64,000 nt of DNA from JAWKOK01 sp963848115 (GTDB taxonomy: Bacteria > Chloroflexota > Anaerolineae > Caldilineales > Caldilineaceae), in the NCBI GenBank assembly GCA_963848115.1, contig CAWKCP010000025.1, positions 310,001-374,000 on the forward strand, given 5' to 3'. The position numbers were made by a program, and so were the translations under genes. Below, one piece after another: positions 1 through 10,205 of the stretch. The notes beneath the pieces are model-generated. The model saw only the letters and a program-made list of their open reading frames with translations, did no database searches and had not been told where the DNA came from. How positions within the stretch are numbered: position 1 is the stretch's first letter; each line of letters opens with the position of its first letter.

Positions 1-1011
1 CCAGTCGAACCGATCGGTGATACCGTAGATGCGCACGCCGGAGATCAGTTGCAGACTGCTGATCAGCCGGTCGATCAACATCTCCTCATACGCACGAATA
101 ACCGGCCAGGCGGCCAGGATCTTGGTGCGGCGATCGTCGTTCGGCGCGGCCGTTCCGTAGGTCACGCCCAGTTCGGCGATATAGTCGATGGCGGCAGCCA
201 CGCCTGCCAGCCCCTCATGATTCTTGGTGCCGGTCTCCCACTTGTCGGGCGAGACATCGCCGGCCGGGCGCACACGATAGGCATTGAGTCGTTGCAGGTG
301 TTCGCGCTTGCCGTAGAGATGGCCGACATGGGGGCCGAAGAACTTGTAGGCGCTGCACGCCAGGAAGTCGCAGTCCAGCGCCTTGACATCGATGGCCCCG
401 TGCGGCGCATATTGAACAGCGTCGATGAAGCTGTAGGCGCCGGCCTCTTTGGCCCAGCCGATGATGGTGGCGACATCATTGATCGTACCGGTGGCGTTGC
501 TGGCATAGCCGACCGAAACCAGCTTGGTACGCGGGTTGATCAACGACTTGACATGATCCATATCCAGCGTGCCCGTCTCCATGTCGATGTCGGCCCAGCG
601 CACGGTGGCGCCGCTGTCCTCACCCATGCGCACCCAGGGCATGATGTTGGCGTCATGATCCAGCCGTGTGACGACGATCTCGTCCTCTGAGTCGAACTCG
701 TGAACCAGCGCATGGCTGAGCGCAAAGCTCAGGCTGGTCATATTGTTGCCGAAAATCACCTCATCGACATCCGCGCCCAACAGATCCGCAACAGCCTGTC
801 GTGCATTGTCGATCATGGCGTCGCTGCGTTTGCTGGTCTCAAAGAGGCCATGGGTGTTGGCATTGCTGGACGTGAGGTAATTGACCATGGCGTCGATCAC
901 CTTGCGCGGGACCTGAGTGCCGCCCGGCGTATCGAAAAAGACGGCCGGCTTGCCGTCAAATTTGTGGTTGAGGGCCGGGAATTGCCTGCGAACTGCATTG
1001 ACGTCTAGCAT
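1..1011 (-). CDS. Cysteine-desulfurase-like class V aminotransferase (partial)
   Basis: The reading frame starts at an ATG at 1011, preceded by an AGGAG ribosome site, and runs off the left edge of the window (337 codons seen). The protein is a fold-type I PLP enzyme of the class V aminotransferase/NifS-SufS family. The cofactor lysine lies in the motif SAYKFFGPH (K223), and the segment FIDAVQYAPHG upstream gives the usual Asp and His/Gln contacts with PLP. The sequence resembles the branch of 'cysteine desulfurase-like proteins' with a conserved DTPGGTQVP start, whose true substrate is often unknown. The C-terminal part is missing because of the window boundary. Family assignment is secure; desulfurase activity is inferred. 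Confidence 0.85.
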   Translation of the reverse strand, partial: MLDVNAVRRQFPALNHKFDGKPAVFFDTPGGTQVPRKVIDAMVNYLTSSNANTHGLFETSKRSDAMIDNARQAVADLLGADVDEVIFGNNMTSLSFALSHALVHEFDSEDEIVVTRLDHDANIMPWVRMGEDSGATVRWADIDMETGTLDMDHVKSLINPRTKLVSVGYASNATGTINDVATIIGWAKEAGAYSFIDAVQYAPHGAIDVKALDCDFLACSAYKFFGPHVGHLYGKREHLQRLNAYRVRPAGDVSPDKWETGTKNHEGLAGVAAAIDYIAELGVTYGTAAPNDDRRTKILAAWPVIRAYEEMLIDRLISSLQLISGVRIYGITDRFDW

Positions 1012-1063
1012 AGAAGGATCTCCTGATTGGTTGACAACATGATGGCGAAATATTCTTACGAAA

Positions 1064-2967
1064 TTAATGCATATCCGGCAGATCGTCGGCCAGGAACCAG
1101 ATGTGCTCGGACTGCAATGTTCTGCGTAGATCACCGCCTGCTATCGATGAAAACATCGCGCCGGCCTCGGCATAAGGACGCAGGCCGAGCCATGCCTGGG
1201 CCGCCTCCGCTGGGACAGCCAGCAGAGAATGCCTGGGTGTCGTGATCGGCGTGGTAGAGACCGTGCCGTCTGTGGGCAGATCAGCGGCCTCGCAGGCAAG
1301 GGCAAGCGCGACCTCAAAATCGCCCAATTCGTCCACCAGCCCATGCTGCTGAGCCTGCACGCCGGTCCAAACACGTCCGTTGCAGATTTCGTCCAGCGAA
1401 TCGAATTCCAGCGATCGACCGTCGGCGACTCGCTGCTTGAACGCAGCGTAGAAGTGGCGCACACCGGTCTCTACAGTCTCGTACTGCTCAGGCGTCCAAG
1501 CGGCGTCGGTGCTGTAGAGATCGGCGTTGTCGCCGCGCTGAACCGATTCCGTGTGTGCGTCCAGTTTGTCGTAGAGCCCCTGGATCACCGGCTTGGTCAC
1601 GATGACGCCGATGCTGCCCGTCAGCGTACTGCGTTGAGCCACGATCTTGCGTCCAGGCGCTGCGATGTAGTAGCCGCCGGAAGCGGCCACACCCCCCATA
1701 TAGACAATCAACGGTTTGGTCTGTTCGAGGAGGTTCAACTCGCGCCAGATCAGGTCAGAGGCCAGGGCCGAGCCGCCCGGCGAGTCCACATGCAGGACAA
1801 CCGCGGCCAGGCTTTCGTCCTCACGAGCGGCGCGTAGCTGTTGTTGGACCGTGGCGCTGCCAATCGTGTTCTCACCGGTGATGGGTAGGGGAAAGGGCGA
1901 GTGGCGGGATGTGCCGGGCACGATGGCGCCCTCCAGGCTCAGGACGCCAATGGTCTTGGGGTAGCGCGGCTGCAGGCGTCGATAGAGCAACTTCCGCATC
2001 TCTTCGTAGCGCCTGAATGTCAGCGGCTCCACCCCAGCCTCAGCCACTTCAGCTTCGGCAGTTTCGTCGTCCTCGTCTCCTCGTGCTCGTGCTCGTTGCC
2101 TGACTTCACATGCTGGTTCTTTGCCAGCAGAATCGGCAGTTCATCTTCGTAGCCGATGGCATCGATCAGGCCGGACGCCAACGCGTCCTCGGCGGTTAAC
2201 GGCGCAAAATCGATCATGGCTTCGACGTCGCCAAAATCCAGTCCACGCCCCTCGCTGATGCTGGTCACGGTCTCATCATAGAGGCTATCCAGCAACCAGC
2301 TGAGTTGCGCCCGCTGCTCATCGCTCATGCTGGTACGGCTGAGCGTGTCGCCGGCCGTCTTCCACGGAGCGATCTTGACGACATCGAATGCGATACCGAA
2401 ACGGGCGAAGGTGTCCTTGAGGAAAGTAGGTGCAGCGCGGTAGCCGAAGACATCCCAGGTAGTCAGGGGTGTCACGACAATCTTGTCAGCAGCCGCAGCC
2501 ATCACATAGATCGCCATCGAGATCTGCTCGAGATGGACGGTGATGGTCTTGGCCTCAGAGTCTCGCCCGGCATTGATCGTCGTGTCCCATTGGCGAAAGC
2601 GTTCGAAAAGCGCGGTCACGCTCTGAGCCTGGGTGAGGCTGAGCGCAGGCCCACGTGCGATCAGGACAATGCCGCGGATGTCAGGATCGCCAGCCACTTT
2701 GCGGAATGCCTCAGAGAGCGACTCCAGGCTCATGGCCGGTCGGCGACCGGGTATGAACTGGTAGAACAACGGCTCGATGGGCGCGCGCTCGCTGATCGAA
2801 TCGGCTAGCTCAAAAACGACGTAGTCGGGCAGCCTGCCACGTAGCAGTCGACGGCGTTGATCGGCCAGCCCAATGCCCAGCCGGCGCACACCCGTCACCA
2901 GCGCACCGATGATCTTGCCGATTGCTTCAAAAAAGGTCTTGACGATCTGACCCAGTGCTTTTCTCAT
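1064..2967 (-). CDS. sppA: Signal peptide peptidase SppA, 67K type, frameshifted
   Basis: Two overlapping minus-strand frames (2967 to 2020, and 2047 down to 1064) together make one two-domain SppA of about 630 residues. The first carries the N-terminal domain with the general-base lysine motif APWKTAGD and a short amphipathic/hydrophobic start. The second carries the nucleophile serine in VAASGGYYIAA and the HVDSPGGSA motif. The known family (S49 peptidase, membrane-bound, clearing leftover signal peptides) has both domains in one chain, with Lys and Ser from different domains. The two parts are in different frames, and the switch must lie in the repetitive acidic linker around 2048-2095. 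ATG 2967 has GGTGAGG upstream and is preferred to GTG 2979. It is either a one-base sequencing error or a broken gene. Confidence 0.85.
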
Positions 2968-3164
2968 GCGATTCCTCACCTCTCCATTTCAAGGATTCAT
3001 TCTCGCAACAATTGTATCCTTTGGCAAAAAGAACAGGATCACAACAGCGCTGGCTAGGTTATCGCCTTCTAATTGGCAGCTGCTTTCTACAAGTACGCCA
3101 CTTTCTCATCCCGTCTGGCGGACAGCTGCCCGTGGAGAACTAGACTGAATATCAACGCGGATTC

Positions 3165-3193
3165 TTGCCTGTACGGTTGGTGGCTGATACACT
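3165..3193 (+). promoter_or_regulatory. Possible promoter of ald
   Basis: TTGCCT at 3165-3170 and TACACT at 3188-3193 are spaced by 17 bases and each match the sigma-70 consensus at four of six positions. They sit about 60 bases before the alanine dehydrogenase start. This is a weak prediction from sequence only. Confidence 0.3.
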
Positions 3194-3254
3194 GGCAGAG
3201 TTTGTCATATGGTTGATTCGGATCGACGGTAAGGTCGCTAAAGGAGCGCAACAA

Positions 3255-4367
3255 ATGATCATTGGTCTTCCCAAAGAAGTGAAGGACAACGAGAATCGTG
3301 TCGGCTTGATTCCCGGCGCCGTGAAGTCGCTGACCAAGCGCGGTCACCGTGTGCTTGTCCAGACCGGCGCAGGGCTGGGCAGCGCCATCGCCGACGAAGA
3401 GTATGTCGAGGTCGGAGCCGAGATCGTCCCCACGGCAGCCGAGGCCTGGGGCGCTGAGATGGTCGCCAAGGTCAAAGAGCCCATCGCCGGCGAGTATCAT
3501 TTTCTGCGCGAGGACATGATCCTCTTCACCTATCTGCACCTGGCCGCCGACCGTCCGTTGACCGACAAGCTGCTTGAATCGGGCATCACCGCCATCGCGT
3601 ATGAAACGGTGGAGACCGCCGACCACAAGCTGCCGCTGCTGACACCCATGAGCGAAGTGGCCGGGCGTATGGCCACCCAGGTCGGGGCCTATCATCTGGC
3701 CAAGCACATGGGCGGACGCGGCATTTTGATGGGCGGCGTGCCCGGCGTGCAGCCGGCCGATGTCGCCATCCTCGGCGGCGGCGTGGTCGGCACCAACGCG
3801 GCCAAGGTCGCCCTGGGCATGGGCGCACAGGTCACCGTGCTGGACATCAACCATGACCGGCTCCAATATCTGGATGACGTCTTTCTGGGCCGCTTGCAGA
3901 CGCGTACCAGCAACGAGTACAACGTCGACGAGGTCGTGCGCAATGTCGATCTGGTCATCGGCGCGGTACTGATTCCCGGCGGACGCGCGCCCTATCTGGT
4001 GACCCGCGACATGCTGCCCGACATGCGGCGTGGCGCGGTCATCGTCGATGTAGCGGTCGATCAGGGCGGCTGCATCGAGACGACCCGACCGACGACCCAT
4101 AGCGATCCGACCTATATTATTGATGACGTAATCCACTACTGCGTTGCCAACATGCCGGGCGCTGTGCCGCGCACCAGCACCTTCGCACTCAACAACCAGA
4201 CCCTGCCTTACATGCTGCGGCTGGCCGATCAGGGCATCGACTTTGTGCGCAAGAACCAACCCATGCTCCACGGCCTCAACACCTATCGCGGCCAACTCAC
4301 TTATGAAGCCGTCGCAAAGGAATTTGGGCTGCCGTTTGTGGAACCGGAGAAGGCGCTGGCGAATTGA
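3255..4367 (+). CDS. ald: Alanine dehydrogenase
   Basis: NAD-dependent alanine dehydrogenase catalyses reversible oxidative deamination of L-alanine to pyruvate and ammonia in the cytosol. The 370-residue product starts MIIGLPKEVKDNENRVG, the classic N-terminus of the AlaDH/PNT family. The substrate-binding domain has KVKEP, and the Rossmann loop is ILGGGVVGTNAAKVA near residue 170. The region AVDQGGCIETTRPTTHSDP and the ending NTYRGQLTYEAVA are also typical. Length fits the family (about 370). The ATG at 3255 is chosen because AAGGAG lies 8 bases upstream; an in-frame extension to 3165 lacks a ribosome site. The next gene downstream is hisS on the same strand, across a gap with an inverted repeat. 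Confidence 0.97.
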   Translation: MIIGLPKEVKDNENRVGLIPGAVKSLTKRGHRVLVQTGAGLGSAIADEEYVEVGAEIVPTAAEAWGAEMVAKVKEPIAGEYHFLREDMILFTYLHLAADRPLTDKLLESGITAIAYETVETADHKLPLLTPMSEVAGRMATQVGAYHLAKHMGGRGILMGGVPGVQPADVAILGGGVVGTNAAKVALGMGAQVTVLDINHDRLQYLDDVFLGRLQTRTSNEYNVDEVVRNVDLVIGAVLIPGGRAPYLVTRDMLPDMRRGAVIVDVAVDQGGCIETTRPTTHSDPTYIIDDVIHYCVANMPGAVPRTSTFALNNQTLPYMLRLADQGIDFVRKNQPMLHGLNTYRGQLTYEAVAKEFGLPFVEPEKALAN

Positions 4368-4371
4368 AGTC

Positions 4372-4492
4372 TGCTGCTTGCTGCGTGATTATTTCGCAGA
4401 GGATCCGGGCGGCAAATCTTGATTATCCTGCCGTTACCAGTGACCAACGAGGACGACAAGGTCGCCATCGAGACCTCACGCAGCAAGCAGCA
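4372..4492. repeat. Inverted repeat with 17-bp arms between ald and hisS
   Basis: TGCTGCTTGCTGCGTGA at 4372-4388 is repeated as a perfect reverse complement at 4476-4492, enclosing 87 bases. There is no T-run, so it is not an ordinary intrinsic terminator. It starts four bases after the ald stop codon. It may be a small non-autonomous mobile repeat or a structured leader of hisS. No T-box core sequence was seen. Confidence 0.75.
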
Positions 4493-4544
4493 CGCGGCAT
4501 AAAACCACACCATACAAATCTAGCAAGACTTGGAGACTACTCCC

Positions 4545-5924
4545 ATGGCCAAACTCAACACCGCCCCGCTCAGCGGCATGCGCGACTTTCTGCCGAGAGA
4601 TGTGCTCAAGAACCGCTATGTCATCGACGTGATCGAGCGCGTCTATCAGAGCTATGGCTTTGAGCCGTTGGAGACGCCGAGCATGGAGCGGCTGTCGACG
4701 CTGCTGGGCAAGTATGGCGAAGAGGGCGACCAGCTGATCTTCCGCATCATGAAACGGGGCGGCAAGCTGGAGAAGGCGCTGCAAAACGATCCGACCGAAG
4801 ATAGTGTGGGCGACGCAGGGCTGCGCTACGACCTGACCGTGCCGTTGGCACGAGTCGTGGCCCAATATCGCAACGAACTGCCACGCTACTTCAAGCGCTA
4901 TCAGATCCAGCCTGTCTTCCGGGCGGACCGTCCCGGCAAAGGCCGTCTGCGCGAGTTCTTCCAGTGCGATGTCGATGTGGTCGGCTCCAAGAGCCTGACC
5001 ACCGAGGCCGAAGTGTTGGCCGCTGCAGCGCAGATCCTGCAAGAGCTCGGTTTTGTGGACGATGACGCCTTTGCCATCCGCCTCAACCACCGCGGCATCC
5101 TGCGCGGACTGATGGAGGTCTCGGGCGTTCCGGCTGGTCTGGAAGATTCTGCGCTGGTCGCCGTTGACAAGCTGGACAAGATCGGCCTGGAGGGCGTGCG
5201 CAAGGAGCTGTCCGGCCGCGGCGTCAGCTCAGATGCAGCCGAAAAGCTGCTCGCGATCATGGCCGCAGCGCCCGAGTCAAACAGCGAGATCGTTGCCTGG
5301 CTCAGCGATCTGCTGGAAGAGTCTGAGCAGGGCAGCCACGCGGTGGCAGAGTTGAAGCAAGTGCTGCTATTCAGCGCAGAAGGTCCCGCGGACAAGCGTC
5401 TGCGCGTCGACCCATACCTGGCCCGCGGCTTGAGCTACTACACCGGGACGATTGCCGAGGTCGAGTTCCCCGGCTTTGCCGGCTCGGGCGGCGGCGGCGG
5501 TCGCTACGATGGGCTCATCGGCATGTTCGGCAATCAGCAGATCCCGTCCTGCGGTTTCAGTCTGGGGCTGGAGCGTATTTTGCTGCTCATGGAAGAGCAG
5601 AACATGTTCCCGGAAAATCTGGAGGGCCAGCCCCAGATGCTGGTCACCCAATTTGACGACACAACCATCAACGCCAGCCTGGCTCTGGCCCACGAACTGC
5701 GCAGGGCAAGCCTGCGGGTCGACCTCTATCCCGACATCGACCGCTACGGCCGCCAGTTTAAGTACGCCGATGAGCGCAGAATCCGCTATGCCGTGCTGTA
5801 CAGCCCGCGGGAAATCGAAGCGGGCGTGGTGGCGATCAAGGATCTGATCACAGGTGAACAGGTCGAGGTGTCGCGCAACGATGTGGCTTCCTGGTTTCTC
5901 GCACTGTTTGACGGCAGCATTTGA
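4545..5924 (+). CDS. hisS: Histidyl-tRNA synthetase
   Basis: Class II aminoacyl-tRNA synthetase that charges tRNA-His. The 459-residue protein begins LNTAPLSGMRDFLPRD, matching the family N-terminus. The class II motif 2 is in RYFKRYQIQPVFRADRPGKG, the His-specific motif is GLSYYTGTIAEVEF, and the motif 3 region is SCGFSLGLERILLL. A C-terminal anticodon-binding domain of about 90 residues ends the protein. ATG 4545 has GGAG nine bases upstream; the in-frame TTG at 4530 is less likely. Length is normal to slightly long for the family. Confidence 0.97.
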   Translation: MAKLNTAPLSGMRDFLPRDVLKNRYVIDVIERVYQSYGFEPLETPSMERLSTLLGKYGEEGDQLIFRIMKRGGKLEKALQNDPTEDSVGDAGLRYDLTVPLARVVAQYRNELPRYFKRYQIQPVFRADRPGKGRLREFFQCDVDVVGSKSLTTEAEVLAAAAQILQELGFVDDDAFAIRLNHRGILRGLMEVSGVPAGLEDSALVAVDKLDKIGLEGVRKELSGRGVSSDAAEKLLAIMAAAPESNSEIVAWLSDLLEESEQGSHAVAELKQVLLFSAEGPADKRLRVDPYLARGLSYYTGTIAEVEFPGFAGSGGGGGRYDGLIGMFGNQQIPSCGFSLGLERILLLMEEQNMFPENLEGQPQMLVTQFDDTTINASLALAHELRRASLRVDLYPDIDRYGRQFKYADERRIRYAVLYSPREIEAGVVAIKDLITGEQVEVSRNDVASWFLALFDGSI

Positions 5925-5962
5925 CACGACATTTGACAACGACATTTGACAACGACATTGAC
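5920..5962 (+). repeat. Short direct repeats ACGACATTTGAC overlapping a promoter
   Basis: Directly after the hisS stop codon the motif (A)CGACATTTGACA is repeated about three times in degenerate form. The last copies supply the -35 element of the promoter that follows. This could be a chance expansion or a regulator binding site. Confidence 0.5.
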
Positions 5963-5974
5963 GCCTGATATAGT
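5946..5974 (+). promoter_or_regulatory. Sigma-70-type promoter for the SAM riboswitch/aspartokinase transcript
   Basis: TTGACA at 5946-5951 is a perfect -35 box. After 17 bases comes TATAGT at 5969-5974, five of six matches to the -10 consensus. A start near 5981 would place transcription about 14 bases before the first riboswitch helix. This is the best promoter match seen in the window. Confidence 0.75.
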
Positions 5975-5990
5975 CGTCCTTAATTGAATA

Positions 5991-6144
<154 letters not shown>

Positions 6145-6147
<3 letters not shown>

Positions 6148-6164
6148 CCCGTTTCGGGGATTTT
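6145..6164 (+). terminator. Riboswitch-controlled intrinsic terminator
   Basis: ATCCCC (6145-6150) and GGGGAT (6156-6161) form a stem with loop GTTTC, followed by TTTTCTTTT. It overlaps the antiterminator at 6145-6147, as expected for the expression platform of a SAM-I riboswitch. Confidence 0.9.
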
Positions 6165-6220
6165 CTTTTGCGGCTCACGATCTATGAGCCGCCGGAGCAG
6201 CACAGAATGACCAAAACAGC

Positions 6221-6252
6221 GCCCTCTCAATGAGTCGAGAGGGCATTTTTTT
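6221..6252 (+). terminator. Second intrinsic terminator in the aspartokinase leader
   Basis: GCCCTCTC (6221-6228) pairs perfectly with GAGAGGGC (6237-6244) and is followed by seven T residues. It lies between the riboswitch terminator and the aspartokinase start. An extra hairpin (GCGGCTCA with TGAGCCGC, 6170-6192) lies between the two terminators. Confidence 0.8.
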
Positions 6253-6288
6253 AGTCAGGTACAGAAAACGAGAGGCGAGGACAAACTC

Positions 6289-7740
<1,452 letters not shown>

Positions 7741-7742
7741 TG

Positions 7743-7820
7743 TGAATGGGGATTAGGGAATGGGGATTGGTGATTGGGTCAGCCCAAATCCCAAATCCCC
7801 ATTCACCAATCCCTAATCAC
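7743..7820. repeat. GGGGATT-type palindromic repeat
   Basis: Starts immediately after the aspartokinase stop codon. Words such as GGGGATTAGGGAAT and GGGGATTGGTGATTGGG are followed by their imperfect reverse complement (CCCAAATCCCC, CACCAATCCCTAATC). It lies between convergent genes and could act as a bidirectional terminator. Related elements are at 21007-21083, 36108-36224 and 39968-40058. Confidence 0.8.
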
Positions 7821-7825
7821 GCCCC

Positions 7826-8962
7826 CTACACCAAATTTGCCTCAACATAATCCCAATTCACATCCATCCCCAGGCCCGGCTCCTGCGAGACATGGACGAA
7901 GCCTTCGCCATCCATGGGATCAGTGATGGCGTTGAGCCACGGTTTGGGGATCTCGTAGTCGATGTGCGGATGGAGGAGGCCCCGTTCGTAGAACTCGCCG
8001 GGGATGCTCATGGCGCAGAGCGCGTGCAGGTTGCCTGGCCCGCCGCCGTGGATCTCCAGACGCACGCCATGGGATTCGCAGAGACCCACCGTCTTCATCA
8101 GCGGCGTCAGACCGCCCAGATCGCCGACGCCGGCGCGGCTGATGTCGGAGGCGCCACGGACAATCCACTCGGCACGCGTGTGCATCTTGCCCTCGGCCGT
8201 CTCCGGTCCCACCATGGGCAGATCGAGCTGCTCGGTCAGCCAGACGTAGGACGAGATGCTGTGCTCGGCCATGGGTTCCTCCATCCAGTAGTAGTCGAGC
8301 TTCTCCAGCTCGCGACCCAGATAGAGCGCCTGTTCCCGGTTGTAGTAGTGGAAGGGGTCGAGCATGAGGGGCACGTCGGGGCCGACGGCTTCGCGCACGG
8401 CCGCGCAGGCGACAATGTCGCGTTTGGGATCGGGTGCGCCGGGCATGGGCGGCTGCCAGGTGTGCAGTTTGAAGGCCGGATAGCCTCGCTCCATGGACCA
8501 GAGCGCAAACTCGGCGTAGGCCTCAGGCGTGTCCAGCCCGCCGGGAATATCGTCGCCGCACATGGTGCTGGAGTAGGCCGGGACCTTATCCCGCGTTGCG
8601 CCCAGCAGCTTGTGGACCGGCAAGTTGGCGTACTTGCCGGCCAGATCCCAGAGTGCCAGGTCGATGGCACAGAGCACCTTGTCTGAGAGCTGCCCCAAGT
8701 GCAATCGCTGGCGTTCCTTGAGCATCTGCCAGAGGTACTCGCGATAGAACGGGTCCTTGCCGATAAGCAGCGGCTTAACCAAACCCTGGATCACATCGGA
8801 GCTGCCGCCGAACGCATCGCCGGTCAGGCCCTCGTCGGTGACGATGGTGACCATGGACTGCACCGCGTCGTGTTCCGGGCCAGGGTGGCCATGGCCCTCG
8901 GAGTCGCGAACGGTGTTGGAGCGATAGTGGATTTTGCGCGTGATGACGTCGACAATCTTCAT
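7826..8962 (-). CDS. Mandelate racemase/muconate-lactonizing family enzyme
   Basis: Enolase-superfamily enzyme of 378 residues. N-terminal capping domain (residues 1-130) and a TIM barrel follow the family order. Metal ligands are visible in LMLDPFH (Asp), WMEEPM (Glu) and MVGPE (Glu). The second-strand motif is FKLH, a K-x-H variant of the usual K-x-K. A C-terminal catalytic His is likely in LEIHGGGPGNLH. Such enzymes abstract a proton alpha to a carboxylate, usually as sugar-acid dehydratases or racemases; the substrate cannot be read from sequence. The ATG at 8962 has AAGGAG upstream. A uronate-dehydrogenase-like gene 2 kb away would suit sugar-acid metabolism, but they are not in one operon. 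Confidence 0.9.
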   Translation of the reverse strand: MKIVDVITRKIHYRSNTVRDSEGHGHPGPEHDAVQSMVTIVTDEGLTGDAFGGSSDVIQGLVKPLLIGKDPFYREYLWQMLKERQRLHLGQLSDKVLCAIDLALWDLAGKYANLPVHKLLGATRDKVPAYSSTMCGDDIPGGLDTPEAYAEFALWSMERGYPAFKLHTWQPPMPGAPDPKRDIVACAAVREAVGPDVPLMLDPFHYYNREQALYLGRELEKLDYYWMEEPMAEHSISSYVWLTEQLDLPMVGPETAEGKMHTRAEWIVRGASDISRAGVGDLGGLTPLMKTVGLCESHGVRLEIHGGGPGNLHALCAMSIPGEFYERGLLHPHIDYEIPKPWLNAITDPMDGEGFVHVSQEPGLGMDVNWDYVEANLV

Positions 8963-8997
8963 GGCTTCTCCTTGGATTTTGGGGATGGTTCCTTGTT

Positions 8998-9456
8998 CTA
9001 CTCGCTCGTCGCCATTATCGGATCATCCTGTGGCGGATGTCGCCCGATGGCGGCATCTGCCAGCCGAATGTTGATAATTCGAGATCGATTGAGTTGGAGC
9101 TGAGCTACTGTCGCACAACCGGTCGGCGTCAAAACGATAATCAGTGTGCCATCCATTGACCAAACAAAATGCTCGGCCCATATATCTAGACACGGGTTGA
9201 AGAGGTCGAAGGGTAAACCCGATTGGGGATCTGTTGCAGTCGAGTGATTGGACTTGCGGCGATTGCAGTGAAAACAAGCCAGAGCCAGGTTCTTTTCGTC
9301 GTCGCTGCCATCTTGAGATAGCGGGGTGATGTGGTCGACTGTGAATCGAACATATTGCCATTTCTCGATCGTGTGACAGTATTCACACAGTCCATTGGCG
9401 CGTTTGCGGACCAATGTTTGAACATTTTCAGGTATGCTTCGACGGCGCGATGCCAT
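8998..9456 (-). CDS. HNH endonuclease
   Basis: A 152-residue protein with a compact HNH/zinc-finger core: CEYC near residue 24, DHITPLSQDGSDDEKNLALAC, and a second CFHC pair, in the order C-x2-C / D-H / N / C-x2-C. The C-terminal 60 residues (from about residue 90) are not recognised. The start at 9456 lies two bases after the stop of the 95-residue gene upstream, so the two are probably cotranscribed and coupled. Stand-alone HNH proteins of this size are common in Chloroflexota and Cyanobacteria; the biological target is unknown and no methylase or defence partner is adjacent. Confidence 0.88.
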   Translation of the reverse strand: MASRRRSIPENVQTLVRKRANGLCEYCHTIEKWQYVRFTVDHITPLSQDGSDDEKNLALACFHCNRRKSNHSTATDPQSGLPFDLFNPCLDIWAEHFVWSMDGTLIIVLTPTGCATVAQLQLNRSRIINIRLADAAIGRHPPQDDPIMATSE

Positions 9457-9458
9457 CC

Positions 9459-9746
9459 CTAACCATCCTGTGTAGACTGAGAAAGCAACAGGTTTCTTAC
9501 CGTGCGATTGACAAAGCTCAGATAATCATCGAACTCTTCATACAGATCAAGTTCTTGGCTCTCACCCTGAGTGAGAGCTGACTCCCGCTGTTTATCCAGC
9601 AACAATTCAATTCGGGCCTGAACAGGGGACGCCGCGCGAAAGATGGGAACGCCTTCCTCCAGCTCCAGACGAACGGCATTTTCGAGTGGCAACGTTGCCG
9701 GTAGTCTTTGCATTTTCGGAATTGGTAAAACTGACGCAACAGTCAT
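9459..9746 (-). CDS. Conserved hypothetical protein paired with HNH nuclease
   Basis: A 95-residue acidic protein, with a Leu- and Glu-rich central helix (VRLELEEGVPIF) and the tail ELDLYEEFDDYLSFVNRTVRNL. No catalytic motif is visible. It ends two bases before the HNH start, so the pair form a minimal operon. Similar small proteins preceding stand-alone HNH genes are familiar, but no function is established; an inhibitor or partner role is only a guess. The start at 9746 has GGAGGCACC upstream. Confidence 0.7.
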   Translation of the reverse strand: MTVASVLPIPKMQRLPATLPLENAVRLELEEGVPIFRAASPVQARIELLLDKQRESALTQGESQELDLYEEFDDYLSFVNRTVRNLLLSQSTQDG

Positions 9747-9806
9747 AGTGGTGCCTCCCAGAAGGACGATTTCCTCTCCGCAGTATACGTCGCACGTCCT
9801 ACGCAG

Positions 9807-10010
9807 TCAATGATCGTCGTTTTCGTGCCATCGACCTTGCTTTCGCTGGTAATTGAGCAGGCCTCCACGAATAATTCGAAATGCCTCATCTTCGCTCAGT
9901 TCAGGCTGTCTTTGGCGAAGGCAGTATACGCCCAAGCGTTCGGCGGCTTCGATCATGGATGCCGCTCGCTGAACACGTTCGGCAGGGGTCAACTGGCGAA
10001 GATAGGCCAT
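9807..10010 (-). CDS. Small hypothetical protein
   Basis: About 67 residues from ATG 10010 (MAYLRQLTPAERVQRAASM), rich in Arg, Glu and Ala and predicted helical. The motif LTPAERVQRAASMIEAA resembles short helical proteins often found upstream of nuclease or nucleotidyltransferase genes. It lies 60 bases upstream of the 95-residue gene on the same strand. No clear ribosome site precedes the ATG. It could be the remnant of a longer gene, since an in-frame stop lies about 40 bases upstream of the ATG. Confidence 0.5.
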   Translation of the reverse strand: MAYLRQLTPAERVQRAASMIEAAERLGVYCLRQRQPELSEDEAFRIIRGGLLNYQRKQGRWHENDDH

Positions 10011-10205
10011 ATGTACCAAGTCAATTTCAGCAACGGCGCCGGCAATCTAGCGCCGCATCTTGTCTGTGACGAGAAGCGGTTTCTCTCTTGATGTCATTTG
10101 CCATTCTCGCTGACAACAATAAACACCTTTGTCACGATGCCGGTATACGAGGATCGCCGGCTTGGAAAGCGTTGAACAGTCGGTAGGGTATCAGCGGCCT
10201 CTGCG

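Noticed and set aside
2020..2100. Programmed ribosomal frameshift in sppA
   Set aside because: No clear slippery heptamer with a downstream structure. Eight other simple frameshifts in the window make an error more likely.
4368..4544. T-box leader for hisS
   Set aside because: A T-box would be expected to show the GGGTGGNACC-type antiterminator sequence; none was found. The same was looked for before proS (30610-30930) and not found.
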